Origin: Himantopus leucocephalus
Taxonomy: Eukaryota; Chordata; Aves; Charadriiformes; Recurvirostridae
Length of the DNA: 64,000 nucleotides
Reading direction: 5' to 3'
Assembly (NCBI GenBank): GCA_003993805.1
Contig: RSEF01000020.1
Location: 12,891,655-12,955,654, forward strand
In this document: positions 49,454 through 61,734 of the stretch, one piece after another
Layout: each line of letters begins with the position of its first letter
Numbering within the stretch: the first letter of the stretch is position 1
Notes under the pieces: model-generated
The model's input: only the letters and a program-made list of their open reading frames with translations
Databases searched by the model: none
What the model was told of the DNA's origin: nothing
Made by a program: the position numbers and the translations under genes

Positions 49454-52400
49454 GTCTGTATGAAACGCTAGCAAGAGCAGAACCCTGAGCAGTAACAGAT
49501 GGCTTCTGTCACAGAGAGAAGTTATTCAATTGGTAACTGAAATCAGCATCTGGCCAGCTGTGCAGTGTTCTGAAAACTACTGGTGTGAGCATTTCTGTGC
49601 CACACATTACGAAAACAATCTTCATCTGCAATGTTTTTCTCGTTATACCATCTGTGAATTCAGGATTCTGAAACAATTCCTCTAAACTTCCCCGCTACCT
49701 GCTTCCCAGTTACACTTACTAATGCTGGCTAAACTTCCCTGGCCACTTAAAAACAAAACTGACAAACAATGAATTATGCAGACATGAACAGTGCCTGCAA
49801 TTGTAGGACAGGTTTAAGAACTCATCACTCCAACTACAGTTAAAACTTTATGATCCACATTGCCTTAACATGCGCTGTCATGTGGTTAAGGTTGGTGATT
49901 TGGTGAATGGAGGCATCTGATACAGCACAGAGAAGGTTGGAACATGGAATTTCCTTCAGAAATAGTTGCTTTTCACTGAAAAAAAAGAAAAAAGTAATTG
50001 CTGATTGAATTCTAGATTTAGTTTGGATGGGAAAAGTTTGGGTTTCCGAGGATACTTTAAAGTTGTTCAAAATGCACACTTTTTATATAGAAATGGCTGT
50101 TTTTAGAGGGTATTAGCCTTTATCTTAAAAAAAATAAACTTTTAATCAGCTTTATTCTCAAGTTCCATATTTGGGCATTTCTGTGTTCTCTGAAGAAGAT
50201 AATCTGCCATGATGTTCTGTGGCAGGGAAGCAGAGAATTGTAGCTTTTTAGCCAGAAGAATGCACAAGCAGAGACCCTTCCACTGGGGGAGGAAAGTAAT
50301 TAATATTTAATGCTCACTCAAAACACCCACATGGAATTTCTGGTGAGTAGGGGGCTTTATAATCAAGGGCACAAGGCAAAGGGAGTTCTTTAAGATATTT
50401 TCAAAACAAAAATGTTCTTTCCACTGTCTCATTTTTTGAGATATAAAAAATGCCATCTGTGTATTACTGAAAGAATAATAATCTTCCAAATGGTTTTAAG
50501 TCTATAGTTCTCACCAAAAGCTTAATGTTAAGATCTCATCTTATATACGCTACATTGATAGCTAACAGTTTTGATATTTAATACAATTAAAATAGGAATT
50601 ATTTGTTCATAATAAATTAGGGCTTCCTGGTAAAAAACAGAGCTGGCTGACATTTTTTTAAGGTGCTAAGTCTCTCCTCCAATAGTTCAAAATCTTGCAA
50701 TGAGTTGTTGGGAGAGTTGATTGGTTTTCATGAGGCTATTTGGCAGAATTTTAAAGACTTTTGATCTGGAATGAAAGTAGTTATCTTAAAGGAATGCAAC
50801 AGCACTAAATTTTTACACCAATAAAATCTGTTTTGTAAAATGCCATTACTTTTTCAATAGTTTTTTCTCATTTCTAAGTTTATTTTCAGATTTTTTCCAC
50901 ATACAAAATACAGAATAATAAGTAGGATATCATTTATGACATGTTAAGAATAAAGGAGATGGATTAAAATGGTGCCAACAGTTTGCTCGTAAGGCTGACT
51001 GAAAGTGGAAATTCAAATCAGAGCAGTGATGTGACAGGCAAGCCCTGAAGTTATCACCTGTAGTTTAAAAAATAGTGGTATTGTTTCCCTCTTCTCATTT
51101 GATATACCTTAGCATGATGTGTCAACCAGATGAATAGGTAATGAATTCCTTTATTTGAAATTATCATTTTAATATAGTAGTCATGTTTGATTTTAAGCAC
51201 TTCACACTCTCCTCTGAAAGTTCTGTCTCTACAAGTCTTCCAAAATGCACTTCTCATACCTTTGTTAAGAAATGATTTACGAGTAGGTTAGCAAACATTG
51301 TTTTCCGGTCTCCTGTGTTTACATAAATACTAACTTTAAAGCAACTTCTGCATGTTGTTTTCAAACAACAATGTGCATCCTAATAGAAATCCATAACATA
51401 TGAGTTTGGATGGCATTTGACACCTGTGTCCCTGTCAGTTCTTTTATTCCCATCCACATGTGTGTCCCTTGCATTGCATGCCAGTTTTGCAGTATAACTC
51501 TACTTATGCATGGAATTTTGACTTGGAAAGGTTAATCACTTATTTTCAGCATTAGTACTGAAGCCAGCTTGTGGCATTACACTACTTTTTACCACTTGCT
51601 CTGGATCTTGTTCGTTGGAGCTAACCACAAAAAGAAGTCCTTGGCTCCTGCAAAATGCCTCTCGCCTATTCATACATGAAATCTGCAAAGCGTGTGGCAG
51701 GCTGCCTACACCCAGGGGTGCTGGGCTCCTGGTTATTTCAGTTTGTGGCTTGCTGCTCCTCTTTTCGTGCAGCTCAGATACTCATCTTCAACATAAGCTA
51801 TGTTGGATGTTAGGGTCAATAGATACTGATATATATCACTGGCCAGAAAGGAGTTTAACAAGCTCGCTCCCTCTTGCCTTCATGTATTTTGATGAAACCG
51901 GGAGACCCATCACTGTGAAGGATTTTTTACAAAAGCGTAAATCCCTCCTAATGCACAAAAGTGAGTCCATGGACTAAGCCAACCTCCAGCTGCCTTTTCT
52001 AGAGCTGCCACTCCTGCTTCCAAGTTATAAGGCCACTGTTGTTCTGTGCCCTTCATTTCCAGGCAGTCCTCTGCTGATGCTTTGTATCCCAGAAAGCAAA
52101 GTCTCCCGCCTTGGAGGTGATGTTAGCACGTCCCTGACTGGTATGCGCTTCCCCCAGTGGGAAAGACCCAGCTCTGGCTTGTACGTGTGCACTGGGAGTT
52201 GCATGTGCACACCCAGCTCAGAAAAAAAAAATTATGCTAATATCTTAAAACCCTGTGTAATGTCTTACCTGAAGAAGCTGGGAATTGATATATTAAATAC
52301 ACATATTTTTGAAGAACAAGTTGAGGACTGCAGGCGCAGTAGCCTGAGCACAAAGCAATCCAACACGAGGCTGCTGCAGGTAGAAGGATGCGAGCTGGCA

Positions 52401-52580
52401 GCCCCTTCGGGCAGCCGCGCCTCTGCCAGAGAGCAGTTTCCATGGTTGCAGGAGCCAGGACTTTCACAAACATTCACTAAAAATAAAATAATTTGTGACA
52501 CAGACAATTCCTGAACTGTGTAACTGTGAGCGCTGACATTGCCAAAGACAGACTTGTCTTTGTGTTTTGTTTCCCTCCAG
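49454..52580 (+). other. BCAS1: BCAS1 intron after the lysine-rich cassette
   Basis: A 3.1-kb phase-0 intron. Open frames near 51,615 and 52,077 lack protein-like composition and splice support. No repeat was recognised. Confidence 0.7.
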
Positions 52581-52616
52581 GCTGCAAAAGAGACACAACA
52601 GACAACTAATACCAAA
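52581..52616 (+). CDS. BCAS1: BCAS1 36-nt exon
   Basis: A good acceptor (TTTGTTTCCCTCCAG) and donor (AAA|GTGAGT at 52,617) flank 12 phase-0 codons, AAKETQQTTNTK. Human BCAS1 has a similar SQETQG stretch between its SPNK and KLFWKK regions, which supports placement. The exon lies 346 bp before the next one. Its size makes it a microexon-like cassette that can be dropped without a frameshift. Confidence 0.7.
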
Positions 52617-52962
52617 GTGAGTAGGACGATTCAAGTTATCTGTATGAATAATGCAGTCAAAGGGTAATTATTCTCACTGTCATTTTCAGTCTCAAAGACA
52701 CTGTTTTAATTTCTTAATCAATTACTCATCTCTGTTAGGAGGGGTGAGTTGCTATGTAATTTTCTTCCTCTGTTCAAGACATGACTTCATTTGCGAGGAC
52801 AGGGCGATGCGGCTCGTGAGCTGCACCTTGTTGCTCGGTGTGTCCCGTGCAATGGTGATCCACCGCACGCTTACCTCTCGTACCGGGTGATGCCTGAACG
52901 TGCTGCAAGTATCTTGTCCTTCACACGTTTCCAACAACCTGTGTGTTCACGTTTCTTTCTAG
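52617..52962 (+). other. BCAS1: BCAS1 short intron
   Basis: A 346-bp phase-0 intron from GTGAGT to TTTCTAG, with nothing else recognised. Confidence 0.75.
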
Positions 52963-53166
52963 AGCACTGAACAGCAGCCTGTTACCTCTGTAAAATCAGA
53001 CAAAAACCTCCCTTCCTCTCAAGAGCCGCAGACAGCTAAGCAGAATATAAAAGCCCCCGAGCCCGCAGCCCCACTGCAGGCAGCGGCCACCGAAGCCCCC
53101 AAAGAGGTGACGAAGGAGAAAGCAGCATCCACTCCTATGCCACTGAGCAAGCTCTTTTGGAAAAAG
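52963..53166 (+). CDS. BCAS1: BCAS1 coding exon ending in PLSKLFWKK
   Basis: The acceptor is CACGTTTCTTTCTAG and the donor is AAG|GTACGT at 53,167. The 204 nt encode residues 373-440. A Ser/Gln/Pro/Ala-rich linker (STEQQPVTSVKSDKN..., with an Ala-rich stretch near residues 407-416) leads to TPMPLSKLFWKK, nearly identical to human TSLPLGKLFWKK. This is one of the best anchors for the BCAS1 identification. The exon is phase 0 at both ends. Confidence 0.92.
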
Positions 53167-56100
53167 GTACGTCTGGATTTCGGAGCTGGTCCATCCCACA
53201 GCTCCATCTCCATGCGGCATCTAGAGTTATTGCCAAGCACGGAGTTCAGTAAAGCGGTCAGGTCCGCGAAGCTGAGCATGTCCCACGTGCTGCGTGTAAG
53301 AGGGGCGTGAGTGATGTATGCAGTTACAAATGCATACGTGAGCTTTGGGCAGCTGCACATACGCATGGCTAATAACGGCGGTTAGACTCCTGTAGAAGAG
53401 TCTTATAAAACTGTAGTCTTTTAAACCTGGCTGTACTATCTTTGAATGGTACTATGGAAGAAGGAATATTGCTTTGTGAATTCAGGACACTTGTTAAAAA
53501 CCCTACAGAAGCTGTAGTATTCTTTACCAAATTGTATCATTAACAGAATTATAGCTATAAAAACACATTTTATTATGAGAACTGTTTGATTTAGTTCTAA
53601 ATGTCTGAAAACCTGGAATCTGATGGGATTATTCTTATTCAGTAGAAAAAGTTTCATACCAGAGTGGATTGATCGTTAAGTTTGGGGATTGAGGTCCATT
53701 GCTTGGGAAGATATACTTTTCCTCCGGTTAAATAATGACCTTAACTAAAATTAGGACCAACTTTGAAAACATGGTTCCTGTTTCCATGATCCTCAGTGCT
53801 TTATAAGCTGAGGACTTCTTCTTTTCTTATTTCATTTAAGAGAAGAGCTGTATTAAACTTTACTGAATCACTGTGTGTCAAATAACTGCTTTCCTGGGCT
53901 CCTGCTCAAGTTCAAATCCCAGAAATGAAATGCTTCCAAGCACACAGATGCTGACTGAGCGGCCAGCCCTGCAGCCTCTTTAGCTGTATTTTCCCTACTG
54001 AGCAGGGATACTGGAGATCCAGTTTGGGTATGCTACTCCTGTTAAAAAAAAAGCTGGTGTTTAGCTATTTACAGAGTAAACATGCTTGAAAACAATCTAA
54101 TCTTGAAACGTTTGTTACTTGGGACTTAATTTCCTGTGGAATTGGATGAATCAGGTACTTGGAATGAGAGGAAAGTTGTGAAGAAGAGGGAGAGGGAGGT
54201 TTTTATATAGTTGTTATTGCTAAGGAAACCTCCTCCTCCGTCTGAGCAGTCTGGCGTATTTGAAAACAGAGATGAGAAGCAGGATGTATGCTGAACATCA
54301 GGATGAAATAAGAAAAAAAGAAGAGGCCTTCTGGCAGATGGTTGTATGCAGTTTCAGTGTAAAACTGAGTAATAAATCTGGTCTGAAGGTCAGTATTTTC
54401 ATAGTGAAGTAACAAGGCCTTTTGTGTATTTGAGAAAGAAAGGAAAAGCGTGTAAGAAGCGAAAGTTTTCTTGCAGATAAATAGTGAAAAATCACTCCGG
54501 GGAGGGAGTGACTGGTGGTGATGGCTGGTTTCAGAAAAGATATGAATCTGGTAAGGTTTTGGTAAGATTTCAAAGCCTTATTTTGAAAGATTAACCCAAA
54601 CCAGTGTAGCTATAGATATTTTACTGCTCTGTATAATGTAGGCTCTGCTCACAGTGAACACCAGCTCCCCATATCTCATTTTATAGCTAAGCTAAAGGAG
54701 GTCTAGGTAACTACCCTCTGTCTTTTTAACCTTGCAACAGTCTTCACATGAAGTTCTGGGATCTCAACCATCTCAAGGGTATAAACCTTGTAGCAAAGTT
54801 CTGTCTTTCACTTCTGTTTGTTTATAACGTTGGGTTCAATTTATCCTACATCATCATTAAAACAAAGCTGCTTCTATCAGTGGATGGAAAGCATAGAGAA
54901 CTCTCTACAACTCCGAGCAGGTTATGGTTGCTACCAAAAATATTAAGGGTTAGTTAAATCATTTACCTAAATGCACTGAACTACAACAGTATGTGAAATC
55001 TGACTTTTAACTTTGGAAAATGAGGCCATTTCTGCTTAGTTAGAAATTCTTGGGTCTGGAATCGTCCCAAGACCAAATGTTTTTGCACGATTTCTGCAGT
55101 AGAAACAGAATTTGGTCCTAAGGATTTAAAAAAAAAAAAAAAAGTCTGCCTGCTTGAGCATTGAATCCTCACCTATAAAAGGGTAATGTTGCTTTACTGG
55201 ATTTTCTTGACAGATAATGATATTATATTTCCTTTGATGAAAGACCTTGGTGACCCAGTCAGCTTGAAGCTGGGGAAAAAAGAAAAAAAAAAAGATAGAG
55301 GTGGTAAAATAAAAAAAAAAATGTCCTTATACTACAGGTTAGCCTCAAACTCAGCTTGGTTCAAGGATTCTGTCTTTTTTTTTTTCTGCAATGATTTTAT
55401 CTCTTTCTGACACCCGTAACGTATTGCCTTTTTGCTAGCATAGAGAATCAGTGCTAGCAGCTGTTCCAAATAGGTGTATAATTCAGTTGTGTAATTTTTC
55501 CTTTTGACCTAACAAATAGCAACCACAACACTCAATAGATGCAGGATTCAGATCCAGCCTCTCTCTTTCCAGGCAGTCTCTCAAATATCTACCTTCTGAT
55601 GAGCTTTCACTTCAAAGTAAAGCCAATGAAGTGCCTGTCAACACATTGCAGTTAATGCCGCTGCTCTGACTACAGCTGAATAAATATGTAAATGAAAAAG
55701 AAATAAGATCTTTATTCAACTCCTCAGATGGAAACCACTTCGACTGTATTTGCCCCATTTCCTGATCAGTCTGCATAAGAATTTTCATAACTGTTACTCA
55801 AATGTTTGTCATATTACCATTTTTTTTCAAATACTAAGGAATATTAATAGAAAATTACAGTTAGCAATTTCACATATTTGTGTTGGAAACCTGGTTTTCA
55901 AGACCTTGTAGATATCTGATGAGGGCAGAGAAACATGATGCTTCATTTATATCTGATCAAAGTGTGCCAGTAAATGATGGAGGAAAGTGATTGAGGGAGT
56001 ACTATTTAGACTGCTTTGTGAATTATCTTTAAAAGTGGATATATTTTTTAAAAACTAGAATTTTAAGCTGTTGTAATTCTGTTGCCATACAAACGCAGAA

Positions 56101-56298
56101 AAATCGTGCCCTTCTTACTGAGGGGTATTTATGTGCTGATAATGCAAGCAGGAAACTGGTTAGCTATTAAGTGAAGCAGAATAACACCTTTTATTGCTGA
56201 GCCTGCAACCCTACTCTCCCAGAGGAAAGCAAAGACAAATATTTGGGTGGAGCGTGCGAGATAAATGTTAAAATCACCCAGGACTTATCAAGTTCCCA

Positions 56299-56345
56299 TA
56301 TATTCCAGGATGGGAGCAGGCAAGCTGCTCCCATCCTGGAATATA
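56299..56345. repeat. Perfect 21-bp inverted repeat with a 5-nt loop
   Basis: The left arm at 56,299-56,319 (from TATATTCCAGGATGGG to GAGCAG) and the right arm at 56,325-56,345 are exact reverse complements around the spacer GCAAG. RNA from either strand would fold into a 21-bp uninterrupted hairpin. A real pre-miRNA normally has a longer, imperfect stem, so a DNA-level palindrome or a small recent inverted duplication is equally likely. Confidence 0.95.
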
Positions 56346-58317
56346 GCACCTATCAGGCAGGAGGGAAGGAGTTTCTGGCCATTTTTTGCTGGGTAAATGG
56401 ATGAAGAAACTTGAAAGAGAATTCCCCCTGGTTGAGGGAGTGAGGAGGACAATAAGCAACAGGCTTTTGGGGGCCGTTTCACAACCTGACCACTGGCACA
56501 GCTGCCATCCTGACCCAGGGAGGGGCCTTAACCAGCTCAACCCAGCCAATAAATCCAGCAGAACTCGTGAGTCAGGACCACGCTTCTGGGCTGGTTACAG
56601 ATCAGTGTGGTTTTCACCATAAGCTGACAGTGGTGGATGCTAATTAGTTAATAGTCTGAGCTGTTGTGGCTCAAGATCTGCCGAGTGGCACCTTTGGGCA
56701 GCAGCTGCAGGTCGTGGGGAGCTTCAGGGTGGAGCTCCAAGAGCAGGCTGATGGCTGAAGCTGAGCTACCTTAACTGCAGCAACCTCTGTCGTCTTTGCG
56801 TTGGCAGAGGAGGGCAGGAAGGTGGGTTAAAGCCTCTCAAAGCCTCTGTGCTTCCTGCCTGCCAGTCTGCGAGCAGGAACAGATCTCAAGCACGACTGCT
56901 CTTTTAAGTGGAAATTTCTTGAGCAAAAGGTCATCTCTCATCTATGTTGTTAAGAAAAAAGAAAAGCTGCTTCGTAAAGAAGGTATGACCCAGGAAAAAC
57001 AGCCGAACTCTTCCTTGAGTCTAATGGAATGCAGTGGAGAGTGCCAGTTCAGGCTCTGGCACAAGATCAAAGCAGGGTATAGTGTTTACCTCAATTTTAA
57101 GGAAAGATGCAGCAAGCAAAAGGAAAACTGTCATCAAAGTTATCCAGGTCACAAAATAAGTTACACGCTCATAAGGCAACGATCTGTATGGTCAGGAACC
57201 TAGATAAGAAAATGGTGTAGTAATAGTTCACCAAAACAATAGCAGAGTTTGTAAGAACCAGAAAGAGGACTCAAAAGGTAGAGACAAACTTTCTGTCATA
57301 ACTGTTCAAAGTAAGCTCGGTACTAGAAGAAAATTACGGATGCTATCATTTAAGACATGGAAGGATTCTTTCCAAACATAGAAAAACAGAGCCTGGTAAA
57401 ATACTCTTATCTTTACTAGTTGGGTTTTATAAATTAAAATATTATTTTGAAAAAGAAAACAAAGGTAGTTCTGTAATAGGAAGAACAAAGGATGTCGCTC
57501 ATCTTATTTCTTCAAACAAATGTATCTTGAAATGTTTCCTGAGCTTGGCAGAGTGCCTTTAAATAAAAGAAAAAGAACATAACCCAATAGCACATCTGTC
57601 TCCACAGCGCATAACAGCAGTAGCTGCTGACTTAGGTTGAATTTAAAACAATTTGTGTCTAAGGAAACTGGAGGCAGAATTTGGACCCACAAATCCAGCA
57701 ATCTCACTTGATGCAATTTATAGGTGTATAAATTGACAATTTACATTTATGAGAACACATGCATGAAAAAGTCATAAAGCTGATAGAGCTGGGCTGTTTG
57801 CAAATTATTATTATATACAAACTGCAGTTTCCTCCTAAAACTAGTCACAAAACTTGGTATAATTTTTGTTTTTCTCCAGGTGAAGTAAAGAAACTGAACC
57901 CATTTCTCTAGAGAACAGTTTAGGTTATTGTAACATCATTCAAAGTTTATTGACTTTATCGTTGTCAGGTTCTTCCTATTATACTTTCAATTCCTGCCAG
58001 AAACACCTTGGCGATTCTCTTGAATGCACAAATGGAAAATTTTCTTCTAGTTTCTTAGGGGAAACAGGAACAAAATTTAAAAACTCTGTTCTTAAAAGTA
58101 TGTCAGAAAACCTTCTTAGCCGGCGGGGGTTTTCCCCTCTACTGAAAGACCACGCACAGGCATTCTCTGCACCCCTGAAGTACACAGTATACCGTGGTCA
58201 TGTGGCATCAGTCTCCAAGAAACTGCCACCTCGGTCAGTCTTATTTGAGATGATTTTGTGATGTCTCTAGAGTTTCCTTGTGTCCCAACATACCTGCATA
58301 CTCCAATGTGATTGCAC

Positions 58318-58456
58318 AGAAGTTGTGGAATCTCCAGCCTTGAAGATACTGAAAGCTCAAGTTGACAAGTTCCTCAGCAACTTGATGCAACTCCTGCTTT
58401 GAGCAAGAGGTTGGAGTTGGCCTCCAGAGATAACTTTGGGATCACAAAATCGTGAA
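58318..58456 (+). mobile_element. CR1 LINE fragment, 3' end, diverged
   Basis: The sequence GTTGTGGAATCTCCAGCCTT, followed by a GAAGATACT block, TCCTCAGCAACTTGATGCAA and CCTGCTTTGAGCAAGAGGTTGG, follows the CR1 3' consensus (TTGTGGA-TCTCC, CTGAGCAACCTG, GAGCAGGGGGTTGGA) with many substitutions. A degenerate tail resembling GATTCTGTGA follows (GATCACAAAATCGTGAA). It lies in the long BCAS1 intron, in the same orientation as the gene. Confidence 0.65.
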
Positions 58457-59554
58457 AGAAAATCTTCAGCATCAGTTAATTCAGTCTTACAGAGGAAGAC
58501 GGGTATACAAGAATGACTCCTGGAGATAATTACAAGAAAATAATCATAAAATTTTTAATAGCAAGCCTAAGATCTCAAACAAGATAACTGTAACGTCGGC
58601 AACAACTTTGATATGCCTAATAGAGTACCAAATTTAAGTAACTGCATTGGTACATTGGATAGCTAAGTTTAATTAAAAAAAAAAGTCAAAGTAAAAATTA
58701 GCTATACTAAAACAGCATTTAAACTTTCCTAAAGCCTCCTATGGAATCCATCACGAAATATACAAGAAGTCACTGATTACTTTAAACAAATCAATCTCTC
58801 TGAATAGTTGACTATCACTTAGCTCTTTTCTTTATTTAAATGGTCTATTTAAATTGACTCTGCTTTTCAGAGTTTAGCACTTCGCCCCAGGATGCATTTG
58901 CTATCAGTAGTGACGCTAAGGCCCTTGCACAGACATAGCTTGAGAGACAAAACTCATTTGGGTTGCAGCTGTAACAGCGTAGCGGTAATATCTTCCCAAA
59001 CTGTAATCTTTGAATGATGAGCTCCCGGCAGCTAGGTTGCTGCTTTATTGAGCCACTGTTTCAACTCATGCAATGAATCATTTCCTTCAAGCAAATAGAT
59101 GGTGAATTGATTGTATGTATGTGTGAATAGGCAGAAATATAGATGAAAATTATTACAGATTGATTATCTCAAAAATGTTCATAAATATAAATTAAACCTA
59201 CAATTCCATGGGGAAGTGGGCTGTGCTGCAGTCATCTCAGGCAGCCAGGGACAAGGAATATTTATTCCCTCATCATTCTTCTCCCACCATCACCAAAATG
59301 TTCATTTCTTCCCCAAGAGGAGTAAAGAACAAAGCAGAATCTCTCTCATGCTGCTGCAGAAGTCCATGGTGAGTCCCCATCTTGCATGTGGGGTCCCCCC
59401 AACTCAAAAAGAATTTGATAGAACTAAAAGGTATAATACAGAGAGAAAAACGCATAAGTATATTGAATGGCTTCTGTGTGAAAAACTACATCAATTAGGA
59501 TAATTTTTTTTTTGGCTCAGAAAGGAGTTGGCAGAAAGGAAGATGACAGCAGCA

Positions 59555-59925
59555 TACAGAATGACTACTGTAACACAAGAGGTGAACAGGAAAGATAAGT
59601 TGTTGTTCAAAATAAAAGCAGTAAAGAGTATCAAATGAAATTACTTAGTGACAAACGAAAATAAATTACTTTAAAAAAAAAAAGTGCACTTCAGCTGTGG
59701 GATTCTTTGCCACAGGATGCTGCTGGATGTCAGGAATTTCTGTAGGAAAAAATCCATCAAGGGCTATTAAATTAAAGATACTACACGGGAATCACTGATT
59801 TGAAGACAATTGGAAAAGTATATGAGGGCAGTAGTACTGCAAGCGGCTGCTGGAGGAGGCATCCGTGTTTACCACCCTGGGTCAGGATACAGACCTGGGC
59901 TGAATCTTGGGTCTTATCTTGCAAA
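59555..59925 (+). mobile_element. Old CR1-type LINE fragment
   Basis: The core GTGGGATTCTTTGCCACAGG, then ATGCTGCTGGATG, TCCATCAAGGGCTATTAAAT and TACTACACGGGAATC resembles an older CR1 group (GGATTCATTGCCACAGGATG, CCATCAAGGGCTATTAAA, a GACAATTGGAA-type block). Boundaries are approximate because the ends are degraded. It is intronic and in gene orientation. The subfamily cannot be named without a Repbase/Dfam comparison. Confidence 0.6.
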
Positions 59926-61417
59926 TTCTTCACATTTCCATGCGGCTAAAATTAATTGGGTCAAAATAACTATGAGTATGCATTAAATGTAAGTTCCTGT
60001 AAGTACATGTAAAAATTGTGAAACATAAATAGTTGAGATTTATTTACAGCCGTTCTTTCCTATAGTAACCATAGTATACATTTCAGCTATGACTGTGCTG
60101 TATTTTTAAGCAGCAGCACGTGTTGAAATGCCAATACGTAGGGTAACTGCTGCCGTTTGATTCAGTGTTGGAGGCTGAGGGTGTAACTTACCCTGCTTTT
60201 ATAATGTTCTGCACCTTTCCGCAATAGGCTGCAAAATGATAAAGGGCTTGCTTCGGGTCAAATCATCTGGTTATTAGCATAATAGCTTCTCTTTATGGCA
60301 GAAGGAAAGATATTTCTTTATACAGTTACGGTGCGATGGGAATTAATTAGTAGTTCTTGAGGGCACAGAAGAATGTTATTTACCAGGGCAGAAGAGTCAG
60401 CTCAGGAAAGGCGAGTTCAGCCTCCTGCCCAGCTGTGCCTCCACCTCCTCCAGCAGAAATGGGCCTCCTGTTCATCTACACTGCTCTGCAGCTTTTGTTG
60501 TTCACATTAACACATTGAGCATTCCCAGGATAGCCTTGAGAGGGCTGTGGACGTGCGGAAGATTAATCAATAAATCTTATGGGGATCTATATTTTAGAGG
60601 AGTTCGCAAACCACGTGCCTCTGCTTGAAGTACTAGTGTAATAGAGGGAACTTTCCAGCAATTCACAAAAGCTTAGTGGGACCCAAAATCCTTCTAGAAA
60701 GGCAACATTGCTGAGTACCCATCAGCCTTTCTTGAACTCAAATGAGGGTCAACACTGTCAAAGAGGGTGACTGAGACCCACGAGATTAGGTGAAGTAATA
60801 GACGGGCTCCTTAGCTACCTCGAACCTCGAGAAGTCATTCCTATCTTTGGCCTGGGAAGAGGAGCGGGCACTGCGAGTGTGGCCAGCCTGAGAACGCTGT
60901 GGCTGGGAGGTTGCACTTCCATATTTCACTAAGAAGGGTGCTAAACAGAGTTTTAACAACTAATGAAGTCCATGGTGTGTTTTAATTACTTAATCCTATT
61001 CTTTCTTTGGTGTGCAAACTGCTGGGTGTGATCTTTGATTTTACCTGAGTGTCACCTATTCATAGCACATACTACTGTAAGTGTAAGTAATTTTCTTTAA
61101 GTTTTTTTTTCTCATAATCAAAGACAAATTATTGTTTGGGAACTGGTACTGAAATTCAGGAAAGGCTGTTTCTTCAGTTTAAACAAGTACTTAAAATCCC
61201 ACCAGTTTATATACTTTCTTGAATCGGGATGAATCAAATTCCTGAAGAAACCTGTCCAGATACTGTGATGCTGAGAGTGCTTTCATGCCACGTTTGTTTG
61301 TGATGTACCAACTTACTGTACTGCTGAAGCGCTTTGATTGTAACCTCTTTAAAAAAACCCTCAAACTTTAGTGACTAAGTCTAAATGTTTTTTCCCCTTT
61401 CTTAATGGTTTGCCCAG

Positions 61418-61585
61418 AACGCGTCGGAAGAAGCAGAGATCGTAAGCAATGAAAAAGCAGACGCGTCTTTAGAAGCTGTGGCTCCTGACAAAGACGAGAG
61501 TAAGAGCCCAGAAGCTGCAGAAGTGAAACCTAGAAAAGAAGAAAGTAAAACCCCCAAAGCAAACCTGAGAAAGTTTTTTAAACTG
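61418..61585 (+). CDS. BCAS1: BCAS1 coding exon ending in NLRKFFKL
   Basis: The acceptor is CTTAATGGTTTGCCCAG and the donor is CTG|GTAAGC at 61,586. The 168 nt encode residues 441-496 in phase 0. The sequence is acidic then basic (NASEEAEIVSNEK..., KPRKEESKTPKANLRKFFKL). Human has EENVV...LKREESKPRTSLMAFLRQM here, so the EESK block and the terminal aromatic/basic motif are conserved. An 8.25-kb intron separates it from the previous exon. The remaining C-terminal exons known in human were not found in the following 2.4 kb. Confidence 0.88.
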
Positions 61586-61734
61586 GTAAGCGAGACGCTC
61601 AATTTCAAGAATTTAGAGTGATGTGTTCATTGCACGGCCGGGGGGTGGTAATCCTTGAAAAATCTTTTGAAAATAAATGTCTGTAAGAGTGCAGGAGTGA
61701 AGCCATGCCCCTTTCCACAGGGGTGTGTGCGTGT

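Larger units (their letters stand above)
53167..61417 (+). other. BCAS1: BCAS1 long intron
   Basis: An 8.25-kb phase-0 intron from GTACGT to TGCCCAG. It contains A-rich runs (about 55,128-55,143 and 55,270-55,320), a perfect 21-bp inverted repeat (56,299-56,345) and two CR1-type fragments. No further exon is convincing. Confidence 0.8.
28230..61585 (+). other. BCAS1: BCAS1 gene, partial (start-codon exon to ninth supported coding exon)
   Basis: Nine in-phase exons give a continuous frame of about 496 residues that follows human BCAS1 in order: MGNxxSVP start, KSRxxxxxSxxVPGRT block, SSVGSxxLDVSS block, FFDxxFKLxKG, NSxMSFxKTLVSPxK, LxKLFWKK and EESKxxxxxL. The human comparison is from memory, not from a search. 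BCAS1 is a cytoplasmic/membrane-associated protein known for amplification in breast cancer and as a marker of early myelinating oligodendrocytes; its biochemical role is poorly defined. The protein is hydrophilic and low in complexity, with no transmembrane segment and no catalytic domain. Human BCAS1 is about 580 residues, and the part after its LMAFLRQM region has no match here, so the gene probably continues beyond 64,000. Known alternative splicing in mammals fits the run of phase-0 cassettes. Confidence 0.9.

Noticed and set aside
52077..52514. 145-codon open frame just before a BCAS1 exon
   Set aside because: Ends before the exon acceptor, lacks conserved features and does not join the BCAS1 frame.
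59354..59362. Possible 9-nt microexon between CTGCTGCAG and GTGAGT
   Set aside because: Only nine bases and no pyrimidine-rich tract of usual strength; chance is likely.
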